A stretch of 64,000 bases of DNA. Origin: Pedobacter sp. Bi126. GTDB taxonomy: Bacteria > Bacteroidota > Bacteroidia > Sphingobacteriales > Sphingobacteriaceae. Below, piece after piece: positions 35,613 to 44,322 of the stretch. The notes beneath the pieces were generated by a model that was not told the origin of the DNA, did no database searches, and saw only the letters and a list, made by a program, of their open reading frames with translations. Position 1 is the stretch's first letter. Every line of letters begins with the position of its first letter. Made by a program: the position numbers and the translations under genes. Location: contig NZ_CAKKMS010000007.1 of the NCBI RefSeq assembly GCF_918698245.1, positions 1 through 64,000 on the forward strand. Reading direction: 5' to 3'.

Positions 35613-35641
35613 GGAGAGCCGCTCACATTTTAAAGTGAAAA

Positions 35642-35980
35642 ATGAAAAGATATTGTTTAGCACTGGATCTCGTTGATGATCCAAAACTCATAGCGGAGTA
35701 TGAAGCTTATCACCTTAACGGTTGGCCTGAAATTAAGCAGAGTATTATCGAGTCGGGGGTTTTGGAAATGGAAATATACCGCATTTCGAACCGTTTGTTC
35801 ATGATTATGGAAACGGAGGATGATTTCAGTTTTGAAAAAAAAACAGCTATGGATATTGCTAACCCTAAGGTGAAAGAGTGGGAAGAACTGATGTGGAAAT
35901 ATCAGCAGGCATTACCCTTGGCAAAGCCTGGAGAAAAGTGGCTACTGATGAAAAATATATTTAAGTTAAACGAATTGTGA
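35642..35980 (+). CDS. L-rhamnose/L-fucose mutarotase family protein
   Basis: A 112-aa cytosolic sugar epimase-fold protein matching the RhaM/FucU-like L-rhamnose mutarotase family (PF05336): YCLALDLVDDPKLIAEYEAYH, NGWPEIKQSIIESGVLEMEIY, and RLFMIMETEDDF. It would interconvert the alpha and beta anomers of a 6-deoxyhexose. Paired with the alpha-L-fucosidase, L-fucose is the more likely sugar, though the family is named for rhamnose. Co-transcribed, 29-base gap. Confidence 0.85.
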   Translation: MKRYCLALDLVDDPKLIAEYEAYHLNGWPEIKQSIIESGVLEMEIYRISNRLFMIMETEDDFSFEKKTAMDIANPKVKEWEELMWKYQQALPLAKPGEKWLLMKNIFKLNEL

Positions 35981-35981
35981 T

Positions 35982-36105
35982 ATGAAAAAACCGAACGGGA
36001 ACATGCACACCGGATATATTTGATCTCCAGCTGGCCTCGCAATTTTGGACTGAAATGCAGCACCGTGGGTTAATCGAAACGGAATCATTTAATTACAGTA
36101 TCTAA
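35982..36105 (+). pseudogene. Short frameshifted gene remnant after the mutarotase
   Basis: An ATG at 35982 opens a 13-codon frame that stops at once, but a shifted frame continues as DIFDLQLASQFWTEMQHRGL ... ESFNYSI to a stop at 36105. This looks like the two ends of a lost gene of the fucose operon after deletion and frameshift. The family is not recognised. Confidence 0.35.
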
Positions 36106-36134
36106 GTAATAAACCTTAGGTTTTACTTAAAAGC

Positions 36135-36176
36135 AAAAGGAGAATGCTCTTAGAACATTCTCCTTTTGTATTTTCT
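36135..36176. terminator. Terminator between convergent genes
   Basis: AAAAGGAGAATG and CATTCTCCTTTT pair perfectly across a 9-nt loop, with TTTT on the plus side and AAAA on the minus side; it serves the fucosidase operon and the converging lipoprotein gene. Confidence 0.85.
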
Positions 36177-36177
36177 G

Positions 36178-36792
36178 TTAATCAATGAATTGTATCTGTT
36201 GTACCAGGTAGGCCTTTCCAAATTTCTGCGGATCGTGTACCACTGTTGCTTTAATGGCTTTCCATTTTGGCCGTTGTCCTTTTTGCCAGTTTGCACGGAT
36301 TTCCTGTGCATTTAGCCAGATTTCTTCAAGTTCGTTCTGTACGGTACTGTTTTCATAAGTGAGCTGCAACTTATCTGGAACCATATAATAATTATTTCCT
36401 GTTTTGCTTAGTCTTATTACTGGTCCGCCAGGTACATATGAAGTAATCAGCTGAACAGGAAATGATTCAGTTCCTTTGTATTGCGCTTTGCTAATTATCT
36501 TTTCGAAAATAAAGTAGTATTCAGGTCCGTCTTGAAGAGGCTCTTTATCGCGGTTGAATCTGGCTTTAACACGGTAAGAATAACCAGGTTCTCTTTGATC
36601 AAAACCCCATAACGAAGCACCAGCATCAACATTGCCTGGCAGCTTTAAAAGCACATCATTATCTGCAGCATAACGAGGACTTACCAGCAGTTCAACTTCC
36701 TGCCCATTTTTTAAGTTCAGCGGACCATATCTTTCTGATTTTTTACAAGAAACAAGTGCAAAGGCAACAAAAAGAAAAAGTAGGTTTTTCAT
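36178..36792 (-). CDS. DUF4377-like lipoprotein
   Basis: A 204-aa lipoprotein: signal peptide with lipobox ALVSC (Cys16) followed by KKS. The region WGFDQREPGYSYRVKARFN then EYYFIFEKIISKAQY resembles the DUF4377 domain of heat-shock/META-associated lipoproteins. A short second section (ENSTVQNELEEIWLNAQEIR, and WKAIKATVVHD) is not assigned. It would be anchored in the envelope; the function is unknown. Single gene with its own upstream region. Confidence 0.65.
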   Translation of the reverse strand: MKNLLFLFVAFALVSCKKSERYGPLNLKNGQEVELLVSPRYAADNDVLLKLPGNVDAGASLWGFDQREPGYSYRVKARFNRDKEPLQDGPEYYFIFEKIISKAQYKGTESFPVQLITSYVPGGPVIRLSKTGNNYYMVPDKLQLTYENSTVQNELEEIWLNAQEIRANWQKGQRPKWKAIKATVVHDPQKFGKAYLVQQIQFID

Positions 36793-36939
36793 AGGTGAGT
36801 GGTTTTTAGATTAATGGTTCTTCATAAAACGTAAAAACACCCCTAAGCGCTACAACAGATTGATAATCTTTCGGGTTATTGTTAAATATTCAAACTGATA
36901 ATCTAGCTAAACCTTAAAATGTGCTAATAGTCCCGTGTT

Positions 36940-36976
36940 TTGTATAAATCGGTCTTAGTGTGCTACAATACCTTTG
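36940..36976 (+). promoter_or_regulatory. Promoter of the SDR gene
   Basis: TTTG (36940-36943) and TACCTTTG (36969-36976) resemble -33 and -7 Bacteroidota boxes. The 25-nt spacer is slightly longer than usual. The ATG follows at 37002, leaving a leader of about 20 bases. Confidence 0.5.
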
Positions 36977-37001
36977 TTATCAATATTTAACAAAGAAAAA
37001 A

Positions 37002-37820
37002 ATGTCGAAAATAATTTTAATTACCGGTGCTTCACGTGGCTTTGGTAAAATCTGGGCAAAGGCCCTTTTAGAGCGTGGCGATAAAGTAGCGGCAACCGCA
37101 AGAAATATAGCAGATTTAAATGATTTGGTAGAAGCTTATGGCGATGCCGTGTTGCCGCTTCAATTGGATGTAAACGATAGAGATGCCTGTTTTGCTGTAG
37201 TTGAAAAAGTTAAGCAGCATTTTGGCCGCGTTGATGTATTGATCAATAATGCAGGATTTGGTTTGTTTGGCGCCATAGAAGAAACGACCGAACAACAGGC
37301 CCGCGCACAAATGGAAACCAATTTTTTTGGTCTGCTGTGGGTAACACAAGCAATTGTTCCGGTAATGCGCGAACAAAAAGCCGGACACATTATCCAGGTT
37401 TCTAGCTTCCTGGGCTTGGTGAGTTTGCCCGTGCTGGGTTTATACAATGCCTCAAAATATGCGGTTAACGGCTTAAGTGAAACCTTGGCTACGGAAGTAA
37501 AAGGTTTTGGCATTAATGTAAGTTTAATCGAACCTAATGGTTTTTCTACCGATTGGTCGGGTGCTTCAGCTTTCCAAACAGCACCGCTAGAAGCATATGC
37601 TCCAGTTAAAAAAGCATTTTTTGATGCTTCAACACCCGATGGTTGGGGCAAACCAGAAGCGACAGTACCCGCTGTATTGGCATTGATCGACAGTCCTAAA
37701 CCTCCTTTACACTTCTTGTTGGGCAAAGTGGCTCTACCAGTTGTTAAACAGGTTTATGCAGAACGTTTAGCTGAATTTGACGAATGGGCTGAGGTAGCGG
37801 CCAATGCACACGGTCATTAA
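37002..37820 (+). CDS. Short-chain dehydrogenase/reductase (SDR)
   Basis: A 272-aa classical SDR. NAD(P)-binding TGASRGFG (residues 8-15), NNAG at about 82-85, catalytic Ser in QVSSFLGLV and YNASK (Tyr/Lys) at about 149-153. The Arg after the glycine motif (AATAR) hints at NADP preference. Its substrate is unknown. The ATG at 37002 is used because the fold starts there; the longer reading frame adds 14 residues inside the promoter. It is followed 75 bases later by a co-directional AraC regulator that probably controls it. Confidence 0.9.
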   Translation: MSKIILITGASRGFGKIWAKALLERGDKVAATARNIADLNDLVEAYGDAVLPLQLDVNDRDACFAVVEKVKQHFGRVDVLINNAGFGLFGAIEETTEQQARAQMETNFFGLLWVTQAIVPVMREQKAGHIIQVSSFLGLVSLPVLGLYNASKYAVNGLSETLATEVKGFGINVSLIEPNGFSTDWSGASAFQTAPLEAYAPVKKAFFDASTPDGWGKPEATVPAVLALIDSPKPPLHFLLGKVALPVVKQVYAERLAEFDEWAEVAANAHGH

Positions 37821-37895
37821 TAAATCATTTAAAACCTTTAACTACAAGCTGTACGGGGTAATTGTGTAGCTTGTAGTTAATTATTATTCAAAGGG

Positions 37896-38786
37896 ATGAA
37901 ACACTATAAAAATTTAGCCGAATTACACAGAGAAAATGCATTTCCACCGCCCGAGAACCCATTGTTTAGCATTTACAAGTGTGACAATAGGTGTACCATC
38001 GGCGACCGGGAATTTACGAGCGATTTCTATATGATCGGTTTTAAAAAAATTATTGCAGGACAAATCCTTTATGGCCGTACAAAATACGACCACGAAAGTG
38101 GTTCGATGATGTTCTTTAAGCCCAATCAGGTAATAGAAATAAAAAACCTGGAGATGGAAGAAGATGGTTTTTTGATTTTTATTCATGAAGATTTTTTAAA
38201 TGGACATATGTTGCATGATACCATCAAAAAATACCACTACTTCGATTACGAAACCAACGAAGCCCTGCATCTCTCGCCCAGCGAAGAAAGCACAGTATGG
38301 GAGCTGTATCATAAAATTGAAACCGAATACCGAAACAACCAGGATGAATATAGTCGTGAATTGATTTTGGCTAATGTAGATACTTTGCTTAAGTACAGTC
38401 AACGTTTTTACAAAAGGCAATTTCTTAACCGTACAGAAATTTCGGGCAAAACAGTAACCCGGTTTAATGAAGAAATAAATAAATACGTTGCTAATGGATT
38501 ATTGGCTACTAAAGGTTTGCCATCAGTGCATGATATGGCAGCGCGTTTAAACATTTCGGCAGGTTATTTAACAGATGTTTTAAAACAGGAAAGTGGAAAA
38601 ACAGCTTTAGAACATATCCATATTTACCTGATATCTGAAGCAAAAAACCGTTTGATCGGTGAAAACAGGTCGGTTTCGGAGATTGCTTATGCATTGGGGT
38701 TTGAGAACCTTTCTTATTTCTCGCGTTTATTTAAAAAAGAGGTTGGTATTAGCCCTAATACGTTTAAAAAGCAGTTGCTGAATTGA
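37896..38786 (+). CDS. AraC-family transcriptional regulator
   Basis: A 296-aa regulator with an N-terminal cupin-like ligand domain (residues 20-150) and a C-terminal double helix-turn-helix (GLPSVHDMAARLNISAGYLT; then SVSEIAYALGFENLSYFSRL and FKKEVGISPNTFKK), the AraC signature. The pairing of an SDR with this regulator is frequent in Bacteroidota, where the regulator responds to the aldehyde or ketone substrate. It has its own gap of 75 bases and may be separately expressed. Confidence 0.92.
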   Translation: MKHYKNLAELHRENAFPPPENPLFSIYKCDNRCTIGDREFTSDFYMIGFKKIIAGQILYGRTKYDHESGSMMFFKPNQVIEIKNLEMEEDGFLIFIHEDFLNGHMLHDTIKKYHYFDYETNEALHLSPSEESTVWELYHKIETEYRNNQDEYSRELILANVDTLLKYSQRFYKRQFLNRTEISGKTVTRFNEEINKYVANGLLATKGLPSVHDMAARLNISAGYLTDVLKQESGKTALEHIHIYLISEAKNRLIGENRSVSEIAYALGFENLSYFSRLFKKEVGISPNTFKKQLLN

Positions 38787-39178
38787 CGTTTTCGATGTTT
38801 TAACCACAGAATACACAACGACCACAAAGTTAGGCATAGGCTTCTGTTGGTGAGGATTTGCAATCCGTTTTTTAGCTATTTATTTGTCCCGCAGATTTAG
38901 AAGATTAACGCAGAGGGCACCAAGGCATGTTTTGTTTCTTTGGCGCAATAGACTCCGGACCTCTGACTCCCAACTAGCCTCATCTCCATTCTATATTTTC
39001 TTTCCTATAACCACTAAGGCACAGGGCGTACAAAGGCATATTTGTTTCTTTGCACGATAGACTCTGGACTCTAGACTCATGACTAAAAGAACCACTCATC
39101 CCCGAAAACCCTACGCTCCTGTACTTTATCTTTTTTCTTAAAATTAGTTTTCGTTGCTTTGTTTGGAACAGAAAATTT
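38787..39178. repeat. Degenerate intergenic repeat cluster, copy 1
   Basis: No gene is seen. GGATTTGCAATCCGTTTTTT at 38854 leads a block ending near 38917 that recurs at 42745-42800 as GGATTTGCAATCTG with TTTATTTGTCC...GCAGAT. A second unit, ACCAAGGCA/CACTAAGGCAC followed by TTTGTTTCTTT and ATAGACTC[CT]GGACT, occurs twice here (38929-38960, 39007-39075) and once at 42847-42900. Confidence 0.7.
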
Positions 39179-40240
39179 TTGGAAAAGAAACCCTACATAT
39201 CGCTTTATTGGAAATGTCAGCTAATTGGCTGGTCTGTGGCCGCTTTGTATTGGGCATGTCAAGGTTGGTCTGCAGCTGGTAATTTCAGATTCGATATGGC
39301 TGTTGTACAGTTTGTTTCGGATGTGATCATGTACATTTTGATTACCCATTTGTACCGTAATTTTGCAAATAAAAACCATTGGCATGACCTGGCGCTTCAG
39401 AAACTGATCTGGCGGATGTTGATCGTTATTTCAGTAATGGGTGTTTTTTATGCCATAATTACGGTTAGTAAGTTGTACCTGGTGAGATTACTGTTTCTAA
39501 GCCACCCACACCAGTCGTTTGCTGGTTTTTTTAGTTTAAATGCAGTAGGTATTTTTGTTGCTGGTATCCGCTTAATGGCCATATGGCTTTTAGCCTACCA
39601 CCTTTACCACTACGCAAAACGGGAAATGCGGTTATCAGTAGAAAATGCCAGATTGGAGCTTAGCTTTAAACAGTCGCAACTGGATAATCTTTCTGCTCAG
39701 TTAAATCCCCATTTTTTGTTCAATGCACTCAATAACATAAAATCTTTGGTATATACCCGGCCCGATGCAGCGGGTAGGGCAATCGATCTGCTAAGCGAAC
39801 TGTTGCGCAGTGGATTGTATAAAGGCAGCGCCATGCTGATCAGGTTAAATGAAGAAATAGACCTGGTGAGAGATTACCTGGAGTTAGAAGGTTTCAGGAT
39901 GGAAGAAAGATTACAATACGATTTGGATATCGATATTTCGCTCTCTGCGCTGATGGTGCCACGCTTATGCATTCAAACATTGGTAGAAAATGCGGTAAAA
40001 CATGGAGTTGCACTAGAAAAGCAGGGTGGGAAGATTGAGGTAATAATTAACGAAAAGAATGGATTGGTAAGCATCCGTGTTTTAAACCCTGGCAAGTTGG
40101 AACCAAATAAAACGGTGGCAGGCATAGGACTGCAGAACCTGAAAGAACGGCTCGATCTCAGTTACCAGCACCATGCATCTTTCAGCCTGTATGAAATGGA
40201 GCAAAAGGTTTGCGCCGAAATTAAAATCCCAATCAGATGA
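39179..40240 (+). CDS. LytS/YehU-type sensor histidine kinase
   Basis: A 353-aa membrane kinase. Four hydrophobic segments (about residues 15-30, 42-60, 78-100, 120-145) form the sensor. The His_kinase domain has QLNPHFLFNALNNIKSLVYT (phospho-acceptor His) and the ATP lid is LVENAVKHGVALEKQGG with GIGLQNLKERL. It uses a TTG start: the codon at 39179 gives a well-formed protein, and no in-frame ATG occurs before the membrane region. A coiled-coil-like linker (ENARLELSFKQSQLD) joins sensor and kinase. The response regulator gene overlaps its end by 4 bases (ATGA). Confidence 0.9.
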   Translation: MEKKPYISLYWKCQLIGWSVAALYWACQGWSAAGNFRFDMAVVQFVSDVIMYILITHLYRNFANKNHWHDLALQKLIWRMLIVISVMGVFYAIITVSKLYLVRLLFLSHPHQSFAGFFSLNAVGIFVAGIRLMAIWLLAYHLYHYAKREMRLSVENARLELSFKQSQLDNLSAQLNPHFLFNALNNIKSLVYTRPDAAGRAIDLLSELLRSGLYKGSAMLIRLNEEIDLVRDYLELEGFRMEERLQYDLDIDISLSALMVPRLCIQTLVENAVKHGVALEKQGGKIEVIINEKNGLVSIRVLNPGKLEPNKTVAGIGLQNLKERLDLSYQHHASFSLYEMEQKVCAEIKIPIR

Positions 40241-40929
40241 GCAACATTAGAACACTGATTATTGACGATGAACGTGGCGCAAGGCAGGAAGTGATAAGGA
40301 TGTTAAAAAGCTATCCGCAGGTTACGGTATTGGGTGAGGCTGCTAATGCCGATGAAGCCGAGCAACTTGTCGGGCTTTTAAAGCCCGACCTGATTTTTTT
40401 GGATATACAGATGCCTGGCCGTTCGGGTTTCGACCTGTTGGAGAATTTGGTACATGTGCCGCAGGTGATTTTTGTAACGGCATTCGACAGTTACGCGGTG
40501 CAGGCTTTTGAAGTAAGTGCTATGGACTACCTGATGAAGCCCATACGGGAGGAACGCTTTAAAAGTGCAATGGATAAAGCCATAGAAAAGATCGGTGCGA
40601 ATGATGGAGCAGCTGTTTTTATAAAGGATAGGAGCAAACACCACCTCATTAAATGGAAAGATGTGCATCTGATCGAGTCGGTAGAGAATTACGCCCGCCT
40701 CTTTTTCGGGCAAGAGCAGGTATTGCTCAAAACCTCCTTAAACAAACTCGAAGAAAACCCTGATTGTGAAAGATTTTTTAGAGCCGGCAGAAGTATATTA
40801 TTTAACCTCGACTACATCAGTTCGGTAAAAAAAGATGATGAGGGGATGTTTGTAGAACTTAAAACGGGAAATTTAATCAGAATATCAGAACGGCAGGCTG
40901 TTAAATTACGGAGCCTCATTAAAACATAA
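40237..40929 (+). CDS. LytTR-family response regulator
   Basis: A 230-aa regulator. The receiver domain has acidic pocket DDERG, phospho-acceptor Asp in LIFLDIQMPGRSG (about residue 53), conserved Thr in VTAFDSYA and Lys in DYLMKPI. The C-terminal LytTR DNA-binding domain (about 130-230) includes LIKWKDVHLIESVENYARLF and RAGRSILFNLDYISSV. It is the output partner of the kinase at 39179 and overlaps it by four bases. Likely target: the hydrolase gene 17 bases downstream and other genes elsewhere. Confidence 0.92.
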   Translation: MSNIRTLIIDDERGARQEVIRMLKSYPQVTVLGEAANADEAEQLVGLLKPDLIFLDIQMPGRSGFDLLENLVHVPQVIFVTAFDSYAVQAFEVSAMDYLMKPIREERFKSAMDKAIEKIGANDGAAVFIKDRSKHHLIKWKDVHLIESVENYARLFFGQEQVLLKTSLNKLEENPDCERFFRAGRSILFNLDYISSVKKDDEGMFVELKTGNLIRISERQAVKLRSLIKT

Positions 40930-40946
40930 ATTGTAATTTTTTGATC

Positions 40947-42704
40947 ATGAAAATAAACCTAGTAAAACTGGGTATGGCTGCGCTATGCCTCGTAATGGGC
41001 ATTGAAACCTTTGCACAGCGAAAACTAACCTTGCCAGATACCACTAATTATATCATCAACGATAGCGTGATGATTAAAACAAAATACGGCATTACTTTAT
41101 CTGCTGTAGTGGTGAGGAAAAAAGGTATGCCGCAGAAATTACCTGCCGCACTCTTTTATTTTATCTATTCCAACACCAATAGAAGTTTGATGGAGGCCAA
41201 ATACGCTGCCGATCATGGTTATGTAGGCATTGTTGCTGATGCCAGAGGGAAACGGCTCAGTCCCGATAGGCCCGAACCTTATGAGCATGAAGCACAGGAT
41301 GTGAACGCGGTTATCGATTGGATCACCAATCAATCATGGAGTGATGGCAGGGTTGGCATGTATGGAGGAAGTTATTCTGGTTTTGCACAATGGGCCGCCA
41401 CCAAGCACCTGCATCCGGCGCTTAAAACCATTGTACCTTATGTAGCTGCAATTCCAGGGCTTGGCTTACCCATGGAAAATAATGTTTTTTTAGCAGCCAA
41501 TTATCAATGGGCATTTTACATCACCAATAACAAATACACGGATGATGCTGTGAATAACGATAATGCCCGTTGGCACAGGATGCGGAATAACTGGTGGGAA
41601 AGTGGGGCTGCTTACAATAAGATCGACAGCATTGACGGTACACCAAATCCATTGTTACAGAAGTGGCTTAGTCACCCCGATTACGATGCCTACTGGCAGT
41701 CGATGGTGCCTTATGGTAAAGATTTTAAACACATTAATATTCCAGTACTTAGTATTACCGGCTATTATGATGATGGACAGGTTTCGGCATTGGAATACCT
41801 CCGCGAACATTATAAGTATAATCCCTCGGCCGAACATTATTTAATTATAGGCCCTTATGATCATTTTGGATCGCAGATAGGTGGAGTAGCCAAGCTGAGG
41901 GACTATAAGGTAGATTCAGTAGCACTAATCAATACCCGTGAAATAACTTTCCAATGGCTTGATTATATTCTTAAAGGCGGAAAGAAACCTATACTGTTAA
42001 AAGATAAGATCAATTATGAGGTAATGGGCGCAAATAAGTGGAAACATGCTGCTTCATTGGTAAAAATGGAAGATCACCGTATCCGATTTTATTTAGATAG
42101 TATAAACGGAACGATGCTGTTATCGCAGCAAAAGCCAGCTGAACAAGTTTTTATGCATCAGCAGGTCGATCTGGCAGACAGAACCACATTCTATAATGAT
42201 TATTACCCTGATCCGATCATCAAAAAAGAGATCGACAGATCCAATGGACTGTTTTTTATCACGGAGCCATTTAGTCAAGCCATTTCAGTATCAGGTGCAC
42301 TAGAGGGACAGCTTAAAGCCATCATAAACAAAAAGGATATGGATGTAGGCCTGGTTCTTTATGAAGTTACGCCCTCAGGCGAATATTTTCAGCTTTCTTA
42401 TTATTTAGGAAGAGCCAGTTACGCATACGATATGAGTAAAAGAAACTTGCTTAAACCTGGGAAATTAGAATCCATACCTTTTTATAGATCGAGAGTATTC
42501 AGTAAGCAGCTGCAAAAAGGGAGCAGATTGCTTTTAGTGCTCAACATTGATAAAAATCCTTTTGCACAGATCAATTATGGAACCGGTAAGGATGTGAGTA
42601 AAGAAACGGTAAAAGATGCAGGTACTCCACTCAAAATTAAATGGTCTACACGGAGTTTTATTGAGCTTGGTTTTTCGGTAGATGCAAAAAGTTTGTTTAA
42701 ATAA
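40947..42704 (+). CDS. CocE/NonD-type (peptidase S15) hydrolase
   Basis: A 585-aa secreted serine hydrolase (signal peptide to MGIETFAQ, about residue 24). The alpha/beta-hydrolase core holds nucleophile Ser in GMYGGSYSGFAQWAA, the Asp in GYYDDGQVSALEY and the His in GPYDHFG; the C-terminal beta domain (ERSNGL-like, GALEGQLKAIINKKDMDVGL, SRLLLVLNIDKNP) is typical of X-Pro dipeptidyl-peptidase/CocE proteins. It probably cleaves an acyl or peptide substrate in the periplasm. Co-transcribed with the two-component pair, which suggests that it is controlled by, or signals to, that system. Confidence 0.88.
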   Translation: MKINLVKLGMAALCLVMGIETFAQRKLTLPDTTNYIINDSVMIKTKYGITLSAVVVRKKGMPQKLPAALFYFIYSNTNRSLMEAKYAADHGYVGIVADARGKRLSPDRPEPYEHEAQDVNAVIDWITNQSWSDGRVGMYGGSYSGFAQWAATKHLHPALKTIVPYVAAIPGLGLPMENNVFLAANYQWAFYITNNKYTDDAVNNDNARWHRMRNNWWESGAAYNKIDSIDGTPNPLLQKWLSHPDYDAYWQSMVPYGKDFKHINIPVLSITGYYDDGQVSALEYLREHYKYNPSAEHYLIIGPYDHFGSQIGGVAKLRDYKVDSVALINTREITFQWLDYILKGGKKPILLKDKINYEVMGANKWKHAASLVKMEDHRIRFYLDSINGTMLLSQQKPAEQVFMHQQVDLADRTTFYNDYYPDPIIKKEIDRSNGLFFITEPFSQAISVSGALEGQLKAIINKKDMDVGLVLYEVTPSGEYFQLSYYLGRASYAYDMSKRNLLKPGKLESIPFYRSRVFSKQLQKGSRLLLVLNIDKNPFAQINYGTGKDVSKETVKDAGTPLKIKWSTRSFIELGFSVDAKSLFK

Positions 42705-42710
42705 TGTAGC

Positions 42711-42735
42711 GGGTCTGGATTTGCAATCCAGACCC
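42711..42735. terminator. Hairpin after the CocE-type gene
   Basis: GGGTCTGGATT and AATCCAGACCC pair perfectly around TGC. There is no T-run, so it may be a weak terminator or a repeat unit; GGATTTGCAATCC text recurs at 38854 and 42745. Confidence 0.5.
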
Positions 42736-42743
42736 AAGTACTA

Positions 42744-42963
42744 TGGATTTGCAATCTGTTTTTTAGTTATTTATTTGTCCGGCAGATGTAGAAGATGAGC
42801 GAAGAATTAATTCCATCATCCAACTTACATTTTCCATCCTCTAACCACCAAGGCACGAAGCGCACAAAGACATTTTTTTTGAACAATAGACTCCAGACTA
42901 ATCCATCATCTAACCTAAATTTAAACCAAAGCGGTTTGCGGCGCTCTGGTTTAAGGTTTAAGA
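42744..42963. repeat. Degenerate intergenic repeat cluster, copy 2
   Basis: This matches the 38854 block: GGATTTGCAATCTGTTTTTT, TTATTTATTTGTCC and GCAGATGTAGAAGA, then ACCAAGGCACGAAGCGCACA and AATAGACTCCAGACTA. No gene is seen. Confidence 0.65.
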
Positions 42964-43719
42964 TTATAAATTATACATACCACCATCGGCAATAAGTTCT
43001 GATCCTAAAATGAACGATGAGTCATCCGAAGCAAAGAAAGCGATTGTTTTAGCAATTTCTTCGGCCTGTCCGAATCTGCCAACTGGTATCTGTTTCACCA
43101 GGCTTTCGCCCATTTGCTGTAAATCCTCGTCGCTTAAGCCCAATTTTTCCGAACTGTGCAATGGTGTGCCAACAGGACCGGGGCTAACAGCATTTACCCT
43201 TATTTTTCTTGATGTTAGTTCAGCAGAAAGATTTTTGGCCAAAGTTAACAAGGCGGCTTTACTTGCTGCGTAGACTGTTGCACCTGCCATTCCGATGTGT
43301 GCATTTATCGAAGTATTTAAAATAATTGATCCACCTTGATTAACTAGTGGCAGCAATTGCTGTAAACTAAAATAGGCGCCTTTAAAGTTGATGTTCATAA
43401 TCTCATCAAACATCTCTTCAGTCATATGCGCTAACGTATTAAATTTTCCAATACCAGCATTAATCACTACAATATCTAAAGTTGGACTAATGGTTTTTAC
43501 CTGATCGGCCAGTTTTGTAATTTCTTCCATATAAGCGCTGTCCGAAATAATTCCATATGCATTTTCGCCAAGTTGGGCAATCGCATCTTTTACCGATTGT
43601 TCATTTCTTCCGGTAATAATCACTTTGGCGCCCTGAGCTAAAAAATCTTGCGCTGTTGCAAAACCTATACCGCTGTTTCCGCCTGTAACGATTGCGGTTT
43701 TTCCTTCTAATTTTTTCAT
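42964..43719 (-). CDS. Short-chain dehydrogenase/reductase
   Basis: A 251-aa classical SDR: TGGNSGIGFATAQDF (residues 12-26) for NAD(P), INAGIG near 86, catalytic Ser in ILNTSINAHIG and YAASK (about 151-155), and a C-terminal GSELIADGGMYNL typical of glucose-1-dehydrogenase-like SDRs. It is divergent from the HxlR regulator at 43852, the standard arrangement for a regulator and its target oxidoreductase. The substrate is unknown. Confidence 0.9.
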   Translation of the reverse strand: MKKLEGKTAIVTGGNSGIGFATAQDFLAQGAKVIITGRNEQSVKDAIAQLGENAYGIISDSAYMEEITKLADQVKTISPTLDIVVINAGIGKFNTLAHMTEEMFDEIMNINFKGAYFSLQQLLPLVNQGGSIILNTSINAHIGMAGATVYAASKAALLTLAKNLSAELTSRKIRVNAVSPGPVGTPLHSSEKLGLSDEDLQQMGESLVKQIPVGRFGQAEEIAKTIAFFASDDSSFILGSELIADGGMYNL

Positions 43720-43771
43720 TATCTTTATGTTTTAATACATCAAAGAGACGGCTAATTACATTGCTCATCAA

Positions 43772-43803
43772 GTATGTACTTTTTGGTTCGGTACGCACTT
43801 TTT
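43772..43803. promoter_or_regulatory. Tandem direct repeat, likely HxlR operator
   Basis: GTATGTACTTTTT (43772-43784) and GTACGCACTTTTT (43791-43803) are direct repeats with a 19-bp period, 11 of 13 bases identical, between the divergent SDR and hxlR-type genes. HxlR of Bacillus subtilis is known to bind tandem direct repeats. Confidence 0.6.
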
Positions 43804-43851
43804 TGTACGATATGACCCCAGATTCTTTAAATCCCCGCATCAATTTTTTAT

Positions 43852-44265
43852 ATGACAAAAAAAAGACAAGCCGAGTATACCTGTTCGATGGAAGCGGCGC
43901 TAAATGTAATAGGAGGTAAATGGAAATTGACTATTTTGAACAGGCTTTTGTCTGGTCCGAAAAGGTATGGTGAACTTCATCGTAGTGTTGCAGGTATAAC
44001 CGAAAAGATGCTCACACAGCAGTTAAGGGAGCTGGAAGAAGACCAGATCGTTGAGCGAAAAATCTATCCTGTTGTTCCACCCAAGGTAGAATACTCTTTT
44101 ACCGAATCGGGAAAAAAGCTGACTGATGTTTTTAAGGCTTTAGAAATCTGGGGCAGTAACTTCCAACACCGCATCAATCCAACTCTGGGGAATGCAGATC
44201 ATGATAAAAACTGTTATTCTTTCAAAGATGAATCGCAACTTACAGAACTTATTGAGCGCACCTAG
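43852..44265 (+). CDS. HxlR-family transcriptional regulator
   Basis: A 137-aa MarR/winged-helix protein of the HxlR type: CSMEAALNVIGGKWKLTILN (residues 10-29), then YGELHRSVAGITEKMLTQQLRELEEDQIVER and the wing KVEYSFTESGKKL. The Cys10 at the family's usual redox position suggests a thiol or electrophile sensor. It is divergent from the SDR at 42964, with a tandem direct repeat in the shared intergenic region that suits control of both genes. Confidence 0.92.
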   Translation: MTKKRQAEYTCSMEAALNVIGGKWKLTILNRLLSGPKRYGELHRSVAGITEKMLTQQLRELEEDQIVERKIYPVVPPKVEYSFTESGKKLTDVFKALEIWGSNFQHRINPTLGNADHDKNCYSFKDESQLTELIERT

Positions 44266-44322
44266 TTTATTATAGCACTAATGTTCCCATAATTTAGATA
44301 TTTGCAACTGCTAATAATTTAA

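Noticed and set aside
37160..37726. 188-codon open frame antisense to the SDR gene
   Set aside because: It is opposite a well-supported SDR gene, with composition expected of the complement of that gene and no recognisable domain.
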